In this document: positions 52,991 to 61,446 of the stretch, piece after piece | How the letters are laid out: every line of letters starts with the position of its first letter | Position numbering within the stretch: the stretch's first letter is position 1 | Origin: Candidatus Dadabacteria bacterium | GTDB lineage: Bacteria; Desulfobacterota_D; UBA1144; Nemesobacterales; Nemesobacteraceae | Length of the DNA: 64,000 nucleotides | Direction: 5' to 3' | Assembly (NCBI GenBank): GCA_022822065.1 | Contig: JAJECI010000003.1 | Coordinates: 1-64,000, forward strand | The notes under the pieces: generated by a model | Databases searched by the model: none | What the model was told of the DNA's origin: nothing | The model's input: the letters and a program-made list of their open reading frames with translations, nothing else | Made by a program: the position numbers and the translations under genes

Positions 52991-54130
52991 ATGACAAAGT
53001 TCCGCCTTTTTTTCATAGTATACGCGTTAATTCCGGCTTCTCTTTTTTCAACCCCGCTTCTCGCAAAAGAAGATACGTACAGAGGCCTTTCCGACTTCGC
53101 AAAGGCCCTGAACCTGATAGAGAAAAACTATGTGGAAGAGGTCTCCCCAGAGCAGTTGACCCAAAGTGCCATAAAAGGCATGTTCGATTCCCTTGATCCC
53201 TACTCGGTTTACCTTTCATCCGAGAGCCTGAGAAACCTTGAGATAGGAACTATGGGGGAGTTTGAGGGCATAGGAGTCGAGATTACGGTGCGCGACGGGT
53301 TTTTGACCGTTATATCTCCGATTGAAGGAAGTCCTGCGCAGGAAGCCGGCGTGAAATCGGGAGACGTGATCATCTCCATAGATGGGGAAAGTGCCGAGAG
53401 GACCAACATAGTTGACGCTCTGGACCGCATAAGGGGTAGAGAAGGAACTGAAGTTGATATCGTAGTAAGAAGGAACGGAACCGAGGAAACCCACGAGTTC
53501 ACCATCACAAGACGGATAGTGAAACTTAGAAGCGTCGAGTCCAGGTTGATCGAAAAAGATATAGGTTATATAAAGCTCTCGCAGTTCCACAGGGATTCTG
53601 CGGATGAGTTTCTCAGTTCTTACAAGGGGCTTGAAAAGGAAAACGGCGCGAAGCTCGGAGGGCTTGTGCTTGACCTCAGAAACAACCCCGGAGGATTGCT
53701 TGAACAGGCGCTTGCGCTTAGTGACATGTTCATGGATAAGGGGCTTATCCTGAACGTGAAGGGAAGGTCCGAACTGACTTCGAAGGAATATTTCGCCAGG
53801 GATGGGATGGAGATACCGACCAATCACGTTGCCGTAATCGTAAACCGGGGGAGCGCGAGCGCTTCCGAAGTTCTTGCCGGAGCGCTTAAAGACAGTGGCA
53901 GGGCGAAGATAGTCGGTACGAGAACATTCGGCAAGGGTTCAGTTCAGTCCGTAATGGAACTTTCGGGGGAAACGGGAGTGAAGATAACCACGGCGAGACT
54001 TTTTACCCCCAAGGGGATTCTGATAGATGACAAGGGCATAGAACCTGATATTTTTGTTGAAGGTGGCGGTAAGGACGCCCCCTCGGACCCGCAGCTTGCG
54101 AGGGCGTTGGAAACTGTAAAGCGCATGTGA
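52991..54130 (+). CDS. C-terminal processing peptidase (S41, CtpA family)
   Basis: This is a secreted serine protease with a signal peptide (residues 1-25, ending LLAKE). Residues about 80-160 form the PDZ domain (GMGEFEGIGVEITV, AGVKSGDVIISIDG). The S41 domain follows, with the catalytic Ser in GSASASEVLAGAL near 295 and the Lys in FGKGSVQSV near 315. Family members trim C-termini of periplasmic proteins such as murein-associated enzymes. It starts a two-gene unit with the YibQ-like deacetylase, 13 bp downstream. The two genes fit a cell-envelope role. Confidence 0.93.
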   Translation: MTKFRLFFIVYALIPASLFSTPLLAKEDTYRGLSDFAKALNLIEKNYVEEVSPEQLTQSAIKGMFDSLDPYSVYLSSESLRNLEIGTMGEFEGIGVEITVRDGFLTVISPIEGSPAQEAGVKSGDVIISIDGESAERTNIVDALDRIRGREGTEVDIVVRRNGTEETHEFTITRRIVKLRSVESRLIEKDIGYIKLSQFHRDSADEFLSSYKGLEKENGAKLGGLVLDLRNNPGGLLEQALALSDMFMDKGLILNVKGRSELTSKEYFARDGMEIPTNHVAVIVNRGSASASEVLAGALKDSGRAKIVGTRTFGKGSVQSVMELSGETGVKITTARLFTPKGILIDDKGIEPDIFVEGGGKDAPSDPQLARALETVKRM

Positions 54131-54143
54131 GGAGATAAGACTC

Positions 54144-55034
54144 TTGAGTCAGAAGAAGCGAACGAGAAAAAGACAGTCTACTGCAAAAACCGGCGGTAAA
54201 AAACCCACGGCAAGACTCACCCACGCGGTCCTGGTCCTGCTTTTCTTTTTCGCCTTTTCGATTTTCGGTCTGCGATATGTCGAGAGGTTTGTTGGCGAAT
54301 GGTCACCCCGCGAGGCCACGCCTGCTGTGGAGGATAAGATTGCGGAGAAAGAGCCCCGGCGTCCAGGAGTTATTCTCATAATAGATGATCTGGGCCAGGA
54401 CAGAGAATCGGTTGACAGGCTCCTCGGGATCAAGCAACCGCTTAACTTTGCCGTGCTTCCTCATCTTCCCCATTCCCTGTACGCCGCGCGCGCCGCTTAC
54501 CGCGGGGGAATGGACGTGATTCTCCATCTTCCCATGGAACCCAAGTATTCTTCCGGTTATACGGCCGATGACGCGGGAGAAGGAGTTTTGTTGCTCGGCT
54601 TCTCGATGGACCAGATGAGGGAGGAGCTCAGAAGAAACATCATGGCCGTCCCCAACATAGTGGGAGTCAATAACCATATGGGTTCCAAGTTCATGGAGAA
54701 TGAAGAGCCGGTGAAAACGGTAATGCAGGAGCTGAAGGCGAGGGACCTTTACTTTGTTGACAGCCTTACGACCCCCAACTCCCGTGGATACAGCGTAGCG
54801 AGGCGGCTCGGAGTAAAGACGCTTAAAAGGGATGTTTTTATTGACCAGAGCGAGCGAGGCAAGAAATATACTGTGGAACAGCTTGACCGCTTGGTAAGGA
54901 TTGCTGAGAAAAACGGTATAGCGGTAGGTATAGGCCATCCTTACCCGCATACGATAGACGCTCTTGTGGAGCATATGCCCAAGATTGAGAAAAAAGTTGA
55001 ATTTATGAAAATATCGGCGGCTGCTTTGAACTGA
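54144..55034 (+). CDS. Divergent polysaccharide deacetylase, YibQ family
   Basis: The 296-residue protein has a basic N-terminus, one transmembrane anchor (residues about 28-46), a linker, and a divergent polysaccharide-deacetylase domain from about 75: GVILIIDDLGQD, LNFAVLPHLPHS, DVILHLPMEPK, GVNNHMGSKF, FVDSLTTPNSRGY and GIGHPYPHTIDAL. These match YibQ-type periplasmic proteins. A TTG start at 54144 is supported by GAGGAGA 7 bases upstream. It lies next to ctpA as in other Gram-negatives. Confidence 0.9.
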   Translation: MSQKKRTRKRQSTAKTGGKKPTARLTHAVLVLLFFFAFSIFGLRYVERFVGEWSPREATPAVEDKIAEKEPRRPGVILIIDDLGQDRESVDRLLGIKQPLNFAVLPHLPHSLYAARAAYRGGMDVILHLPMEPKYSSGYTADDAGEGVLLLGFSMDQMREELRRNIMAVPNIVGVNNHMGSKFMENEEPVKTVMQELKARDLYFVDSLTTPNSRGYSVARRLGVKTLKRDVFIDQSERGKKYTVEQLDRLVRIAEKNGIAVGIGHPYPHTIDALVEHMPKIEKKVEFMKISAAALN

Positions 55035-55070
55035 AGCGGTTGCGGAGGAAAAATCCAAAAGAGGATCATC

Positions 55071-55259
55071 ATGGGACTTGTGGACGAGATCAGAGACAGG
55101 CGGGATTCATGGAATCGGAGACTCGAGGAGCAAAGGGTTTCCCAAGAACCCTACGACCATGAATTTGAGAAGCGAAACGCTGCCAGAATCGAAGAAGAAA
55201 TAAAAAAGAACCGGGAGAAGGTCGGGAAATTCCCAACCGTGGAAAAATTGTCGGAGTAA
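55071..55259 (+). CDS. Small charged protein upstream of rpsU
   Basis: The 62-residue product is highly charged and helical (EIRDRRDSWNRRLEEQRVS, EFEKRNAARIEEEIKKNREK) with no Cys or membrane segment. AGAGGA lies upstream of ATG 55071. The composition resembles small nucleic-acid or ribosome-associated proteins but no family is recognised. It is 36 bp after the deacetylase and 93 bp before rpsU. Confidence 0.55.
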   Translation: MGLVDEIRDRRDSWNRRLEEQRVSQEPYDHEFEKRNAARIEEEIKKNREKVGKFPTVEKLSE

Positions 55260-55352
55260 TCGGGGTGGGGGGCGTAGCGAGGCAGGTGATTTGACAATGT
55301 TTTCTTTATCCTTTAGGATTTTCAGCCCCATGAGGATGGAGGTTTTGATTTT

Positions 55353-55541
55353 TTGCCAGGAATAACAGTAGGTAGCAGCGAAAGCATCGACAGCGCTTTA
55401 AAAAGGTTTAAGAAACAGGTTGAGAAGGGTGGGGTTCTTTCTGAAGTAAGGAAGAGAGAATACTACGAAAAACCGAGCGAAAAGAAAAAAAAGAAGCTGT
55501 TTGCCGCCAAAAAGCGCAGTTCAAGCAGGAAAAGAAGGTAG
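55353..55541 (+). CDS. rpsU: 30S ribosomal protein S21
   Basis: S21 takes part in mRNA binding on the 30S subunit. The 62-residue protein starts [20 protein letters not shown], matching the family, and ends in a Lys/Arg-rich tail. The start codon is TTG at 55353, with GGAGG 9 bases upstream; no in-frame ATG exists near it. It leads the macromolecular-synthesis operon rpsU-dnaG-rpoD. Confidence 0.9.
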   Translation: MPGITVGSSESIDSALKRFKKQVEKGGVLSEVRKREYYEKPSEKKKKKLFAAKKRSSSRKRR

Positions 55542-55606
55542 ACTGTCTTAATTTGCGCGGTTTTCGGAAGTTGTTTCTGAAAGTCCCCCCGATCAAGTCG
55601 CTTTGA

Positions 55607-57400
55607 ATGAAGAATCCTTCTTTCACATCAGCGATAGCGGATATAAAGGCAAAGCTCAGCATAGTAGACGTTATACAGGGCTTTGTTTCCCTTAAAAAAT
55701 CCGGAAAGAATCATATCGGGCTCTGCCCGTTCCACGACGACAACAACCCTTCCATGCACGTAAATGATGAGAAGGGTTTTTTCCACTGCTTCAGCTGCGG
55801 AGCCGGAGGAGATGTATTCGGCTTCCTGATGAGATACAGCAATATAGGTTTCCCCGAAGCCTTAAAAGAACTTGCGCGGAGGGCCGGAGTCAGGCTCCCG
55901 GCCCCACGTCCGCGCACGGGGAGCGAGAAGAAAAAAGAGGCCGCCGCGGCGAGACTTTTTGAGATAAATTCCCTTGTCTGTTCGTTTTACCACAGAAAAC
56001 TCCTCGCCTCGGGGAAAAACTCCGCCCAAGCTAGGGAGTACCTCGAATCAAGGGGAATCACCTCCCAGATAATCAAGGAATTCAAGCTTGGTTTCGTTCC
56101 CGACGGTTGGGAAGCCCTTGTAGAGTTCGCTTTGGCAAAGAAAATCGGTATCAAGGAACTCGAAGAGCTTGGTCTCGTTGTTGCGAGGGAGAGGGGAAGC
56201 GGGCACTACGATCGGTTTCGAAACAGGATTATTTTCCCCATAAACGAGATAACTGGACGAATTTGCGGTTTCGGCGGCAGGACTCTGGGCGAAGACGACC
56301 CCAAGCAGCCGAAATACATGAATTCCCCCGAATCCCCGGTTTTCGACAAAAAGAGCGTTCTTTACGGACTTTACCACTCGAAAAGTGAAATCGGAAGGAA
56401 CCGGAAAGCCGTTTTGGTTGAAGGCTACATGGACTTCATAAAGCTCTACGCGAATGGAATACGCAACGTGGTCGCCACCTTGGGAACGGCCTTTACGAAT
56501 GACCACGCCAGGCTTCTGCGACGTTTCTGCGAGGAGGTGGTGATTGTCTACGACGGCGATACCGCTGGGATACGTTCCGCCGTCCGGGCCGGAGAGATTC
56601 TTCTTGAGCAGGAGATTTCTTCAAGTATCTGCCGTATCCCCGATGGCCTCGATCCCGATGATTATCTGGAGGAGCGCGGACCCGAGAGTCTCGCCGAACT
56701 GATCGCAGACGCCGTTGACGTCTCAGATTTTATTATCGACGACACTTTCGCAAGGTACAGGGAAAAGAAAATGTCTTCCGGAGAGTCGATAAGGTTTCTC
56801 GTGGACTTGGTTTCAAAAATAAAGGATCCGGTCCGAAGGGCTGAGGCTGTTTCCAAGGCAACAGGGCTTTTCGGGATAAGGGAGTCTGAGTTTCTCTCTA
56901 TGGTAAAGACCTCGAATTCGGGGAGAAACCGCGGGTCGCTTGCGCCGACGACCTTGATTCCAGAAAAAAACATTCATGAGAGAGAAATTGTTAGGATACT
57001 GCTTAAATTCCCCCACCTGATGAGCGCCGAGAAGATTGAAAATATCGGTAGGCATTTTGAAAATGGCGATTTAAAGGTTATTCTCAAACATGTGGGTGAA
57101 GGGGGGTTCACCGAAGTTTCCTCCCTGATGAGTTCTTTTGAGAAAATCGAGATGCAGCAACTGCTGAGCGAGTTAGTTTTTTCTTCGGATGATTTGATAG
57201 ACGAGACGACTTCGGAGAAAATATTAAACGACTGCGTGAAGGAGCTTGAACTGAGAAATATAGCTTTTAAGCGTAATGAAGTAATAGAGAGAATCCGCAA
57301 GCAGCGCGACTCTTCGGATAAAGCCCTTGAAAGAAAACTTGTTGAGCAATACAGGGATCTGGTGACTATGGAAAAGACCATAAGAGGAACTGCAAGTTGA
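55607..57400 (+). CDS. dnaG: DNA primase
   Basis: The primase synthesises RNA primers at the replication fork. The 597-residue protein has an N-terminal CHC2 zinc finger (CPFHDDNNPSMHVN, HCFSCGAGGDV; residues about 39-68), a central TOPRIM domain (VLVEGYMDFIKLY near 268 and VYDGDTAG near 317), and a C-terminal helicase-binding domain. Its stop overlaps the TTG start of rpoD by 4 bases (TTGA). Confidence 0.95.
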   Translation: MKNPSFTSAIADIKAKLSIVDVIQGFVSLKKSGKNHIGLCPFHDDNNPSMHVNDEKGFFHCFSCGAGGDVFGFLMRYSNIGFPEALKELARRAGVRLPAPRPRTGSEKKKEAAAARLFEINSLVCSFYHRKLLASGKNSAQAREYLESRGITSQIIKEFKLGFVPDGWEALVEFALAKKIGIKELEELGLVVARERGSGHYDRFRNRIIFPINEITGRICGFGGRTLGEDDPKQPKYMNSPESPVFDKKSVLYGLYHSKSEIGRNRKAVLVEGYMDFIKLYANGIRNVVATLGTAFTNDHARLLRRFCEEVVIVYDGDTAGIRSAVRAGEILLEQEISSSICRIPDGLDPDDYLEERGPESLAELIADAVDVSDFIIDDTFARYREKKMSSGESIRFLVDLVSKIKDPVRRAEAVSKATGLFGIRESEFLSMVKTSNSGRNRGSLAPTTLIPEKNIHEREIVRILLKFPHLMSAEKIENIGRHFENGDLKVILKHVGEGGFTEVSSLMSSFEKIEMQQLLSELVFSSDDLIDETTSEKILNDCVKELELRNIAFKRNEVIERIRKQRDSSDKALERKLVEQYRDLVTMEKTIRGTAS

Positions 57401-58893
57401 ATCCAAACGACGAGACTAACGGGCTGGGGAATGAAATCGGCGTACAGGACGAAGGGGAATTCTCCGAGTCCGTACAGGGTTTTCAAAGCACCCCGTCTGA
57501 TTCTCGAGCGGAAGACAAGCTCAAAAACGCAAAGAGTCCTGATTCCGACCAAGACCCTATAAGGTCGTACATTCTCGCTATTGCGCAGCACTCCCTCCTT
57601 TCCAAGGAGGAAGAGGTTGAGATAGCAAGACAGATTGAAAAAGGTAAAAAAATAATCGCGAGAATGATAATAGAGAACCCCTTCATGATGAAAAAGGTTC
57701 TCAAACTCGAAGAAGAGATAAAAGAAGGGGCACTCGGTACGGGCGACAGTTCCTACCAAGGCGGCGAGGACATAGAGTCCTCCGCTGACGGCGAAACATA
57801 TAGAAATTCCGCAAAGAACTTTCTTCCAATCAGAGAACTTTTTGCTGAGACCGAAGAGCTGAGAGAAAAACTCGGTACCCAAACTCTTTCAGACAGCGAA
57901 AGATCGAAGATCTCTAAACAAATCAGAAAAAACAACGAACGGACCGTAGAACTTCTTGACGAAATCGATTTTTCCTCTACGCAGGCCAACAGAATATACA
58001 CTCTGGCCGTCGAATACGTGAACAGGGTTGAAGGCGGGGATTGTGACTGCATGATGGATGGTTCAGACGATGCGGTTGGCAATGGTTCGGAATCTCAATA
58101 TTCCGAGGAGGAAATTGCTTCTCTTAAAAGGGTGCTTAGAAGGTTTGAAAAAGCAAAGAAGGCTACTAAGAAAGCTAGAAAAACACTTATTGAGTGCAAC
58201 CTTAGACTCGTAGTCAGTATAGCGAGAAAATACGTTAACAGAGGACTGCCGTTTCTCGATCTGGTTCAAGAAGGCAATATGGGGTTGATGAAAGCAGTTG
58301 AAAAGTTCGAACATGGCATGGGATACAAATTTTCAACCTGTGCCACGTGGTGGATAAAGCAGGCAATTACGCGTGCAATAGCCGATCAGGGGGGTCTCAT
58401 AAGAATCCCTGTCCACATGACCGAAAATATAAACAGGCTAAACAAGATCTCGAGATCCCTGATGCAGAAACTAGGGAGGGAACCCAGACCGGAAGAGATA
58501 GCCGAGGCAATGGACATAACTCTTGATAAGGTCTTGAAGATCATGAAGGTGTCGCGTGACCCGATTTCCTTGGAATCCCCGATTGGCGAGGACGACTGCA
58601 GGCTGATGGATATTATCTCGGACCCGGCTTCCACTTCTCCGCTTGACATGCTCGAAACCAAGGAATTGAACCGGATCATGCGCAACGCGCTCTGCACCAA
58701 CCTCAGTAACGGGGAGGAAGGAGTCGTTAAAATGCGTTTCGGTATAGATGAAGACAAGGAATACACCCTTGAAGAAATAGGGAAGAAGTTGAACGTTACC
58801 CGGGAGAGAATAAGGCAGATCGAGGTAAAGGCCATTAAGAAGCTTAAAAGGTTCGGAAGAGCTCTTCCCATACGGGGTTTTAACACCGACTGA
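57397..58893 (+). CDS. rpoD: RNA polymerase sigma factor RpoD (sigma 70)
   Basis: This is the primary sigma factor. Region 1.2 (DPIRSYILAIAQHSLLSKEEEVEIARQIEKG) lies near residue 51. After an acidic non-conserved insert come region 2 (RKYVNRGLPFLDLVQEGNMGLMKAVEKFE, FSTCATWWIKQAITRAIADQ) near 280-330, region 3 and region 4 (VTRERIRQIEVKAIKKL) near 470. The length is 498 residues. It starts with TTG at 57397, supported by AGAGGA 8 bases upstream. It is co-transcribed with dnaG. Confidence 0.97.
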   Translation: MNPNDETNGLGNEIGVQDEGEFSESVQGFQSTPSDSRAEDKLKNAKSPDSDQDPIRSYILAIAQHSLLSKEEEVEIARQIEKGKKIIARMIIENPFMMKKVLKLEEEIKEGALGTGDSSYQGGEDIESSADGETYRNSAKNFLPIRELFAETEELREKLGTQTLSDSERSKISKQIRKNNERTVELLDEIDFSSTQANRIYTLAVEYVNRVEGGDCDCMMDGSDDAVGNGSESQYSEEEIASLKRVLRRFEKAKKATKKARKTLIECNLRLVVSIARKYVNRGLPFLDLVQEGNMGLMKAVEKFEHGMGYKFSTCATWWIKQAITRAIADQGGLIRIPVHMTENINRLNKISRSLMQKLGREPRPEEIAEAMDITLDKVLKIMKVSRDPISLESPIGEDDCRLMDIISDPASTSPLDMLETKELNRIMRNALCTNLSNGEEGVVKMRFGIDEDKEYTLEEIGKKLNVTRERIRQIEVKAIKKLKRFGRALPIRGFNTD

Positions 58894-58902
58894 TTTCCTG
58901 GC

Positions 58903-58930
58903 TTGACATTATTTTTTTCAATGGTAATTT
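58903..58930 (+). promoter_or_regulatory. Promoter of the 5S rRNA gene
   Basis: A perfect TTGACA (58903-58908), a 16-base spacer and TAATTT (58925-58930), placed so that transcription starts at or just before the 5S gene. Confidence 0.6.
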
Positions 58931-58940
58931 TCCACTTCTA

Positions 58941-59051
58941 GGGTGGCTATGCTGAAGGGGAAGCACCCGGTCCCATCCCGAACCCGGAAGTTAAGTCCTT
59001 ATAGGCCGATGATACTGCTCCTTTCAGGAGTGGGAAAGTAGGTGGCTGCCC
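58941..59051 (+). rRNA. rrf: 5S ribosomal RNA, isolated from 16S and 23S
   Basis: The sequence has the 5S core CCCATCCCGAACCCGGAAGT near 58971-58990, the AAGTTAAGTCC loop, and a terminal helix in which GGGTGGCT at the start pairs with GGCTGCCC at the end. The gene is about 111 bases long. It stands alone between rpoD and purN, with no 16S or 23S gene in the 64 kb. A T-rich tract (TTTTTCTTT) follows directly and may act as its terminator. Confidence 0.92.
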
Positions 59052-59090
59052 TTTTTCTTTCCTTGCTTTCTCAAGTTTCCGGTGCCTGCG

Positions 59091-59693
59091 ATGTCAAAGA
59101 CCAACGTTGCCGTGTTTGTTTCCGGAAGCGGAACAAATCTTCAGGCGGTGATAGATTCCGGCATAGAATCCGCAAACATAGCTGTGGTTGTCTGTGATAC
59201 TCCTGGAGTCATGGCAATTGAGAGGGCTAGGAAACACGGTATTCCCGTAGAACTCGTAAACAGCAGGGATTTTCAATCAAGGGAAGAGTTCGAAAGACAG
59301 ATAGTCGCGAAAATCGACGGATATGACATAGGCCTTGTCGTACTTGCCGGGTTCATGAGGATATTTACTCCTTATTTCATAGGCCGTTTCGCGGACCGTA
59401 TAATCAATATTCATCCTTCTTTGCTTCCTTCTTTTCCGGGAACAAATTCAGTAAGACAGGCACTTGACTACGGAGTGAAACAGACGGGTTGTACCGTCCA
59501 CTTCGTGGGAGAGGAAGTTGACGCGGGTCCGATTATTCTCCAGGCGGTGGTTCCGGTTACGGAGGAAGATACTGAAGATACTCTGCTTGAGAAAGTCCAC
59601 GCCCAGGAATACAGGATATTGCCCGAAGCTATAAGGCTTTTCTGCGAGGGGAAGCTGACTCTCAGTGGGAGAAAAGTTTTGATTTCCTCCTGA
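59091..59693 (+). CDS. purN: Phosphoribosylglycinamide formyltransferase
   Basis: PurN transfers formyl from 10-formyl-THF to GAR in purine synthesis. The 200-residue protein has VSGSGTNLQAVID near 10-22, FMRIFTP near 90 and NIHPSLLPSFPGTNSVRQA near 105-123, including the catalytic His and the HPSLLP motif. GCTVHFVGEEVDAGPII follows near 137. ATG 59091 is preferred; a GTG at 59082 is possible. Confidence 0.95.
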   Translation: MSKTNVAVFVSGSGTNLQAVIDSGIESANIAVVVCDTPGVMAIERARKHGIPVELVNSRDFQSREEFERQIVAKIDGYDIGLVVLAGFMRIFTPYFIGRFADRIINIHPSLLPSFPGTNSVRQALDYGVKQTGCTVHFVGEEVDAGPIILQAVVPVTEEDTEDTLLEKVHAQEYRILPEAIRLFCEGKLTLSGRKVLISS

Positions 59694-59707
59694 GATCCGA
59701 GAAATTT

Positions 59708-60727
59708 CTAAACGGCTCTTCCGATGGCTTCGGCAACGGGAGCGGCTTTTTCCATCAGGCTTTTGAATGTTTTCGGTTTTAACGACTGGGCTCCGTCGCT
59801 CACCGCGATCTCCGGGTTGTTGTGAACCTCGACTATTACTCCGTCCGCTCCGGCGGCTATTGAAGCTAAAGTTACCGGGATCACGTACTGCCAGTAGCCG
59901 GTTCCATGGCTGGGGTCGGCGAAGACCGGCAGGTGGGTTTTTTCCTTGAGTACCGGGATAGCGTTCAGGTCAAAAGTGTTTCTGGTCGCAGTCTCAAAGG
60001 TCCTTATTCCCCGTTCACAGAGCATTACGTTGCTGTTGCCCTCCGACAATATGTATTCTGCGCACATGAGAAATTCGTTTATGGTTGTTGACATTCCGCG
60101 TTTTAGCAAGACGGCCTTGTTTGACTTGCCGACAAGTTTCAAAAGCGAGTAGTTCTGGGAATTCCTGGCTCCGATCTGAAGCACGTCCGCGTATTCCTCG
60201 ACCAGTTCAAGGTCGTCCGGGCTCATTATTTCGGTAACTATGGGCAGTCCGGTCATTTCTTTTGCCTTGACAAGAAGCTCAAGACCTTCTTTCCCAAGAC
60301 CTTGGAAAGAATAGGGGGAAGTTCTGGGCTTAAACGCGCCGCCTCTTAGCATTGACGCCCCCGAATCTTTTATTGAAGTCGCGATTGTCATTATCTGTTC
60401 TTCATTTTCAACCGAACATGGCCCCGCGATTATAGGGATTTTTTTATTCCCTACACTGACGCCGCCCACATCAAAAACGGAGGTTTCATCGTTTACTTCC
60501 CTGCTCGTGAGCTTGTAGGGCTGAAGCACGGGAACGACCTTTTCAACTCCCTGGAGCTGCTTGAGAGCGTCTAGGTCATAAGGCTTTCCTCTCTCGTCCC
60601 CTACCACCCCGATAACCGTTCTTAGAATTCCTTCGATCGGATGAGGCGAATAGCCAAGTTCCTTTATGACGGACTTGACCTTGTCTATCTCTTCCTTGGT
60701 CGCCTTGGGCTTCATTACTACTATCAT
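59708..60727 (-). CDS. aroF: 3-deoxy-7-phosphoheptulonate synthase (class I-beta, with N-terminal ACT/ferredoxin-like domain)
   Basis: DAHP synthase joins PEP and erythrose 4-phosphate in the first shikimate step. The 339-residue enzyme has an N-terminal regulatory ferredoxin-like domain ([18 protein letters not shown]) of about 70 residues, then the barrel: [13 protein letters not shown] near 99, [17 protein letters not shown] near 124, and the metal-binding [11 protein letters not shown] near 265. It has its own TTGACA promoter and a GGAGG ribosome binding site. It lies downstream of trmB and aroB, so two shikimate genes cluster here. Confidence 0.94.
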   Translation of the reverse strand: MIVVMKPKATKEEIDKVKSVIKELGYSPHPIEGILRTVIGVVGDERGKPYDLDALKQLQGVEKVVPVLQPYKLTSREVNDETSVFDVGGVSVGNKKIPIIAGPCSVENEEQIMTIATSIKDSGASMLRGGAFKPRTSPYSFQGLGKEGLELLVKAKEMTGLPIVTEIMSPDDLELVEEYADVLQIGARNSQNYSLLKLVGKSNKAVLLKRGMSTTINEFLMCAEYILSEGNSNVMLCERGIRTFETATRNTFDLNAIPVLKEKTHLPVFADPSHGTGYWQYVIPVTLASIAAGADGVIVEVHNNPEIAVSDGAQSLKPKTFKSLMEKAAPVAEAIGRAV

Positions 60728-60763
60728 TTAAAAAACCTCCATATTTTGTGCGAAACGGGAAAC

Positions 60764-60791
60764 TTAATACATAGAAGATTCTTAATGTCAA
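60764..60791 (-). promoter_or_regulatory. Promoter of aroF
   Basis: On the minus strand a perfect TTGACA (60786-60791), a 16-base spacer and TATTAA (60764-60769), leaving a leader of about 30 bases with GGAGG. Confidence 0.65.
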
Positions 60792-60826
60792 TTATAATGT
60801 TCGTATGGTCGGCGTATTCAACCTGT

Positions 60827-61438
60827 TTACGAGGGGAGATTGAGAAAATCGGCGCTGAATATTTTTTGCGAGGCTTCCCTGAAATGCTTTTCAAATTTCG
60901 TCTCAGTTTCTCCCGTTTGAGCCTCAATGAAGCCCGGCGGTGGGTATGCCGTGCGGAACAGTCGGCTTCTTTCGAATTCGGACACTATCTGCTCAATGTA
61001 GCTCAGCTGATCGGTCTTTATTACCGCCCTGCCACCCCCCGCAAGCACTTTTGCCAGGCAGGTTATAAATTCCCGGTTGAACATTCTGTGTTTTGAATGT
61101 CTTTTCTTCGGCCAGGGGTCGGGAAAGTTTACCAGGACAAGATCAAACATTCTTTCTCTAAAGACCTGTCTGAGTGCGATTTCAGCTTCAATGTGGAGGA
61201 ATCTTAAATTTCCCAGGGAGAGCTTTTCTGCAGCACGCACCGCTTTTCGGAATCTTCCTCTCTTGATCTCGATACCAAGGTAGTTTCTGCTTGCGTCGCA
61301 CCGCGCCGCGTCTATGAGAAATTCTCCTTCTCCAAAGCCGATCTCAAGTACTAGGGGCTTTTCCTCGCAGAAGATGTCTTTTTTGCCGATGGGAAGCGAA
61401 AACAAGGAGATGTCCACCGCGGGGTCGGTTAACTTCAT
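60827..61438 (-). CDS. trmB: tRNA (guanine(46)-N7)-methyltransferase
   Basis: TrmB makes m7G46 in the variable loop of tRNAs. The 203-residue protein has the SAM-binding EIGFGEGEFLIDAA near 32-45, NYLGIEI near 52, and the signature NFPDPWPKKRHSKHRMFN near 104-121. It follows aroB by 8 bp and precedes aroF by 100 bp. Confidence 0.93.
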   Translation of the reverse strand: MKLTDPAVDISLFSLPIGKKDIFCEEKPLVLEIGFGEGEFLIDAARCDASRNYLGIEIKRGRFRKAVRAAEKLSLGNLRFLHIEAEIALRQVFRERMFDLVLVNFPDPWPKKRHSKHRMFNREFITCLAKVLAGGGRAVIKTDQLSYIEQIVSEFERSRLFRTAYPPPGFIEAQTGETETKFEKHFREASQKIFSADFLNLPS

Positions 61439-61446
61439 TTTCCGTG

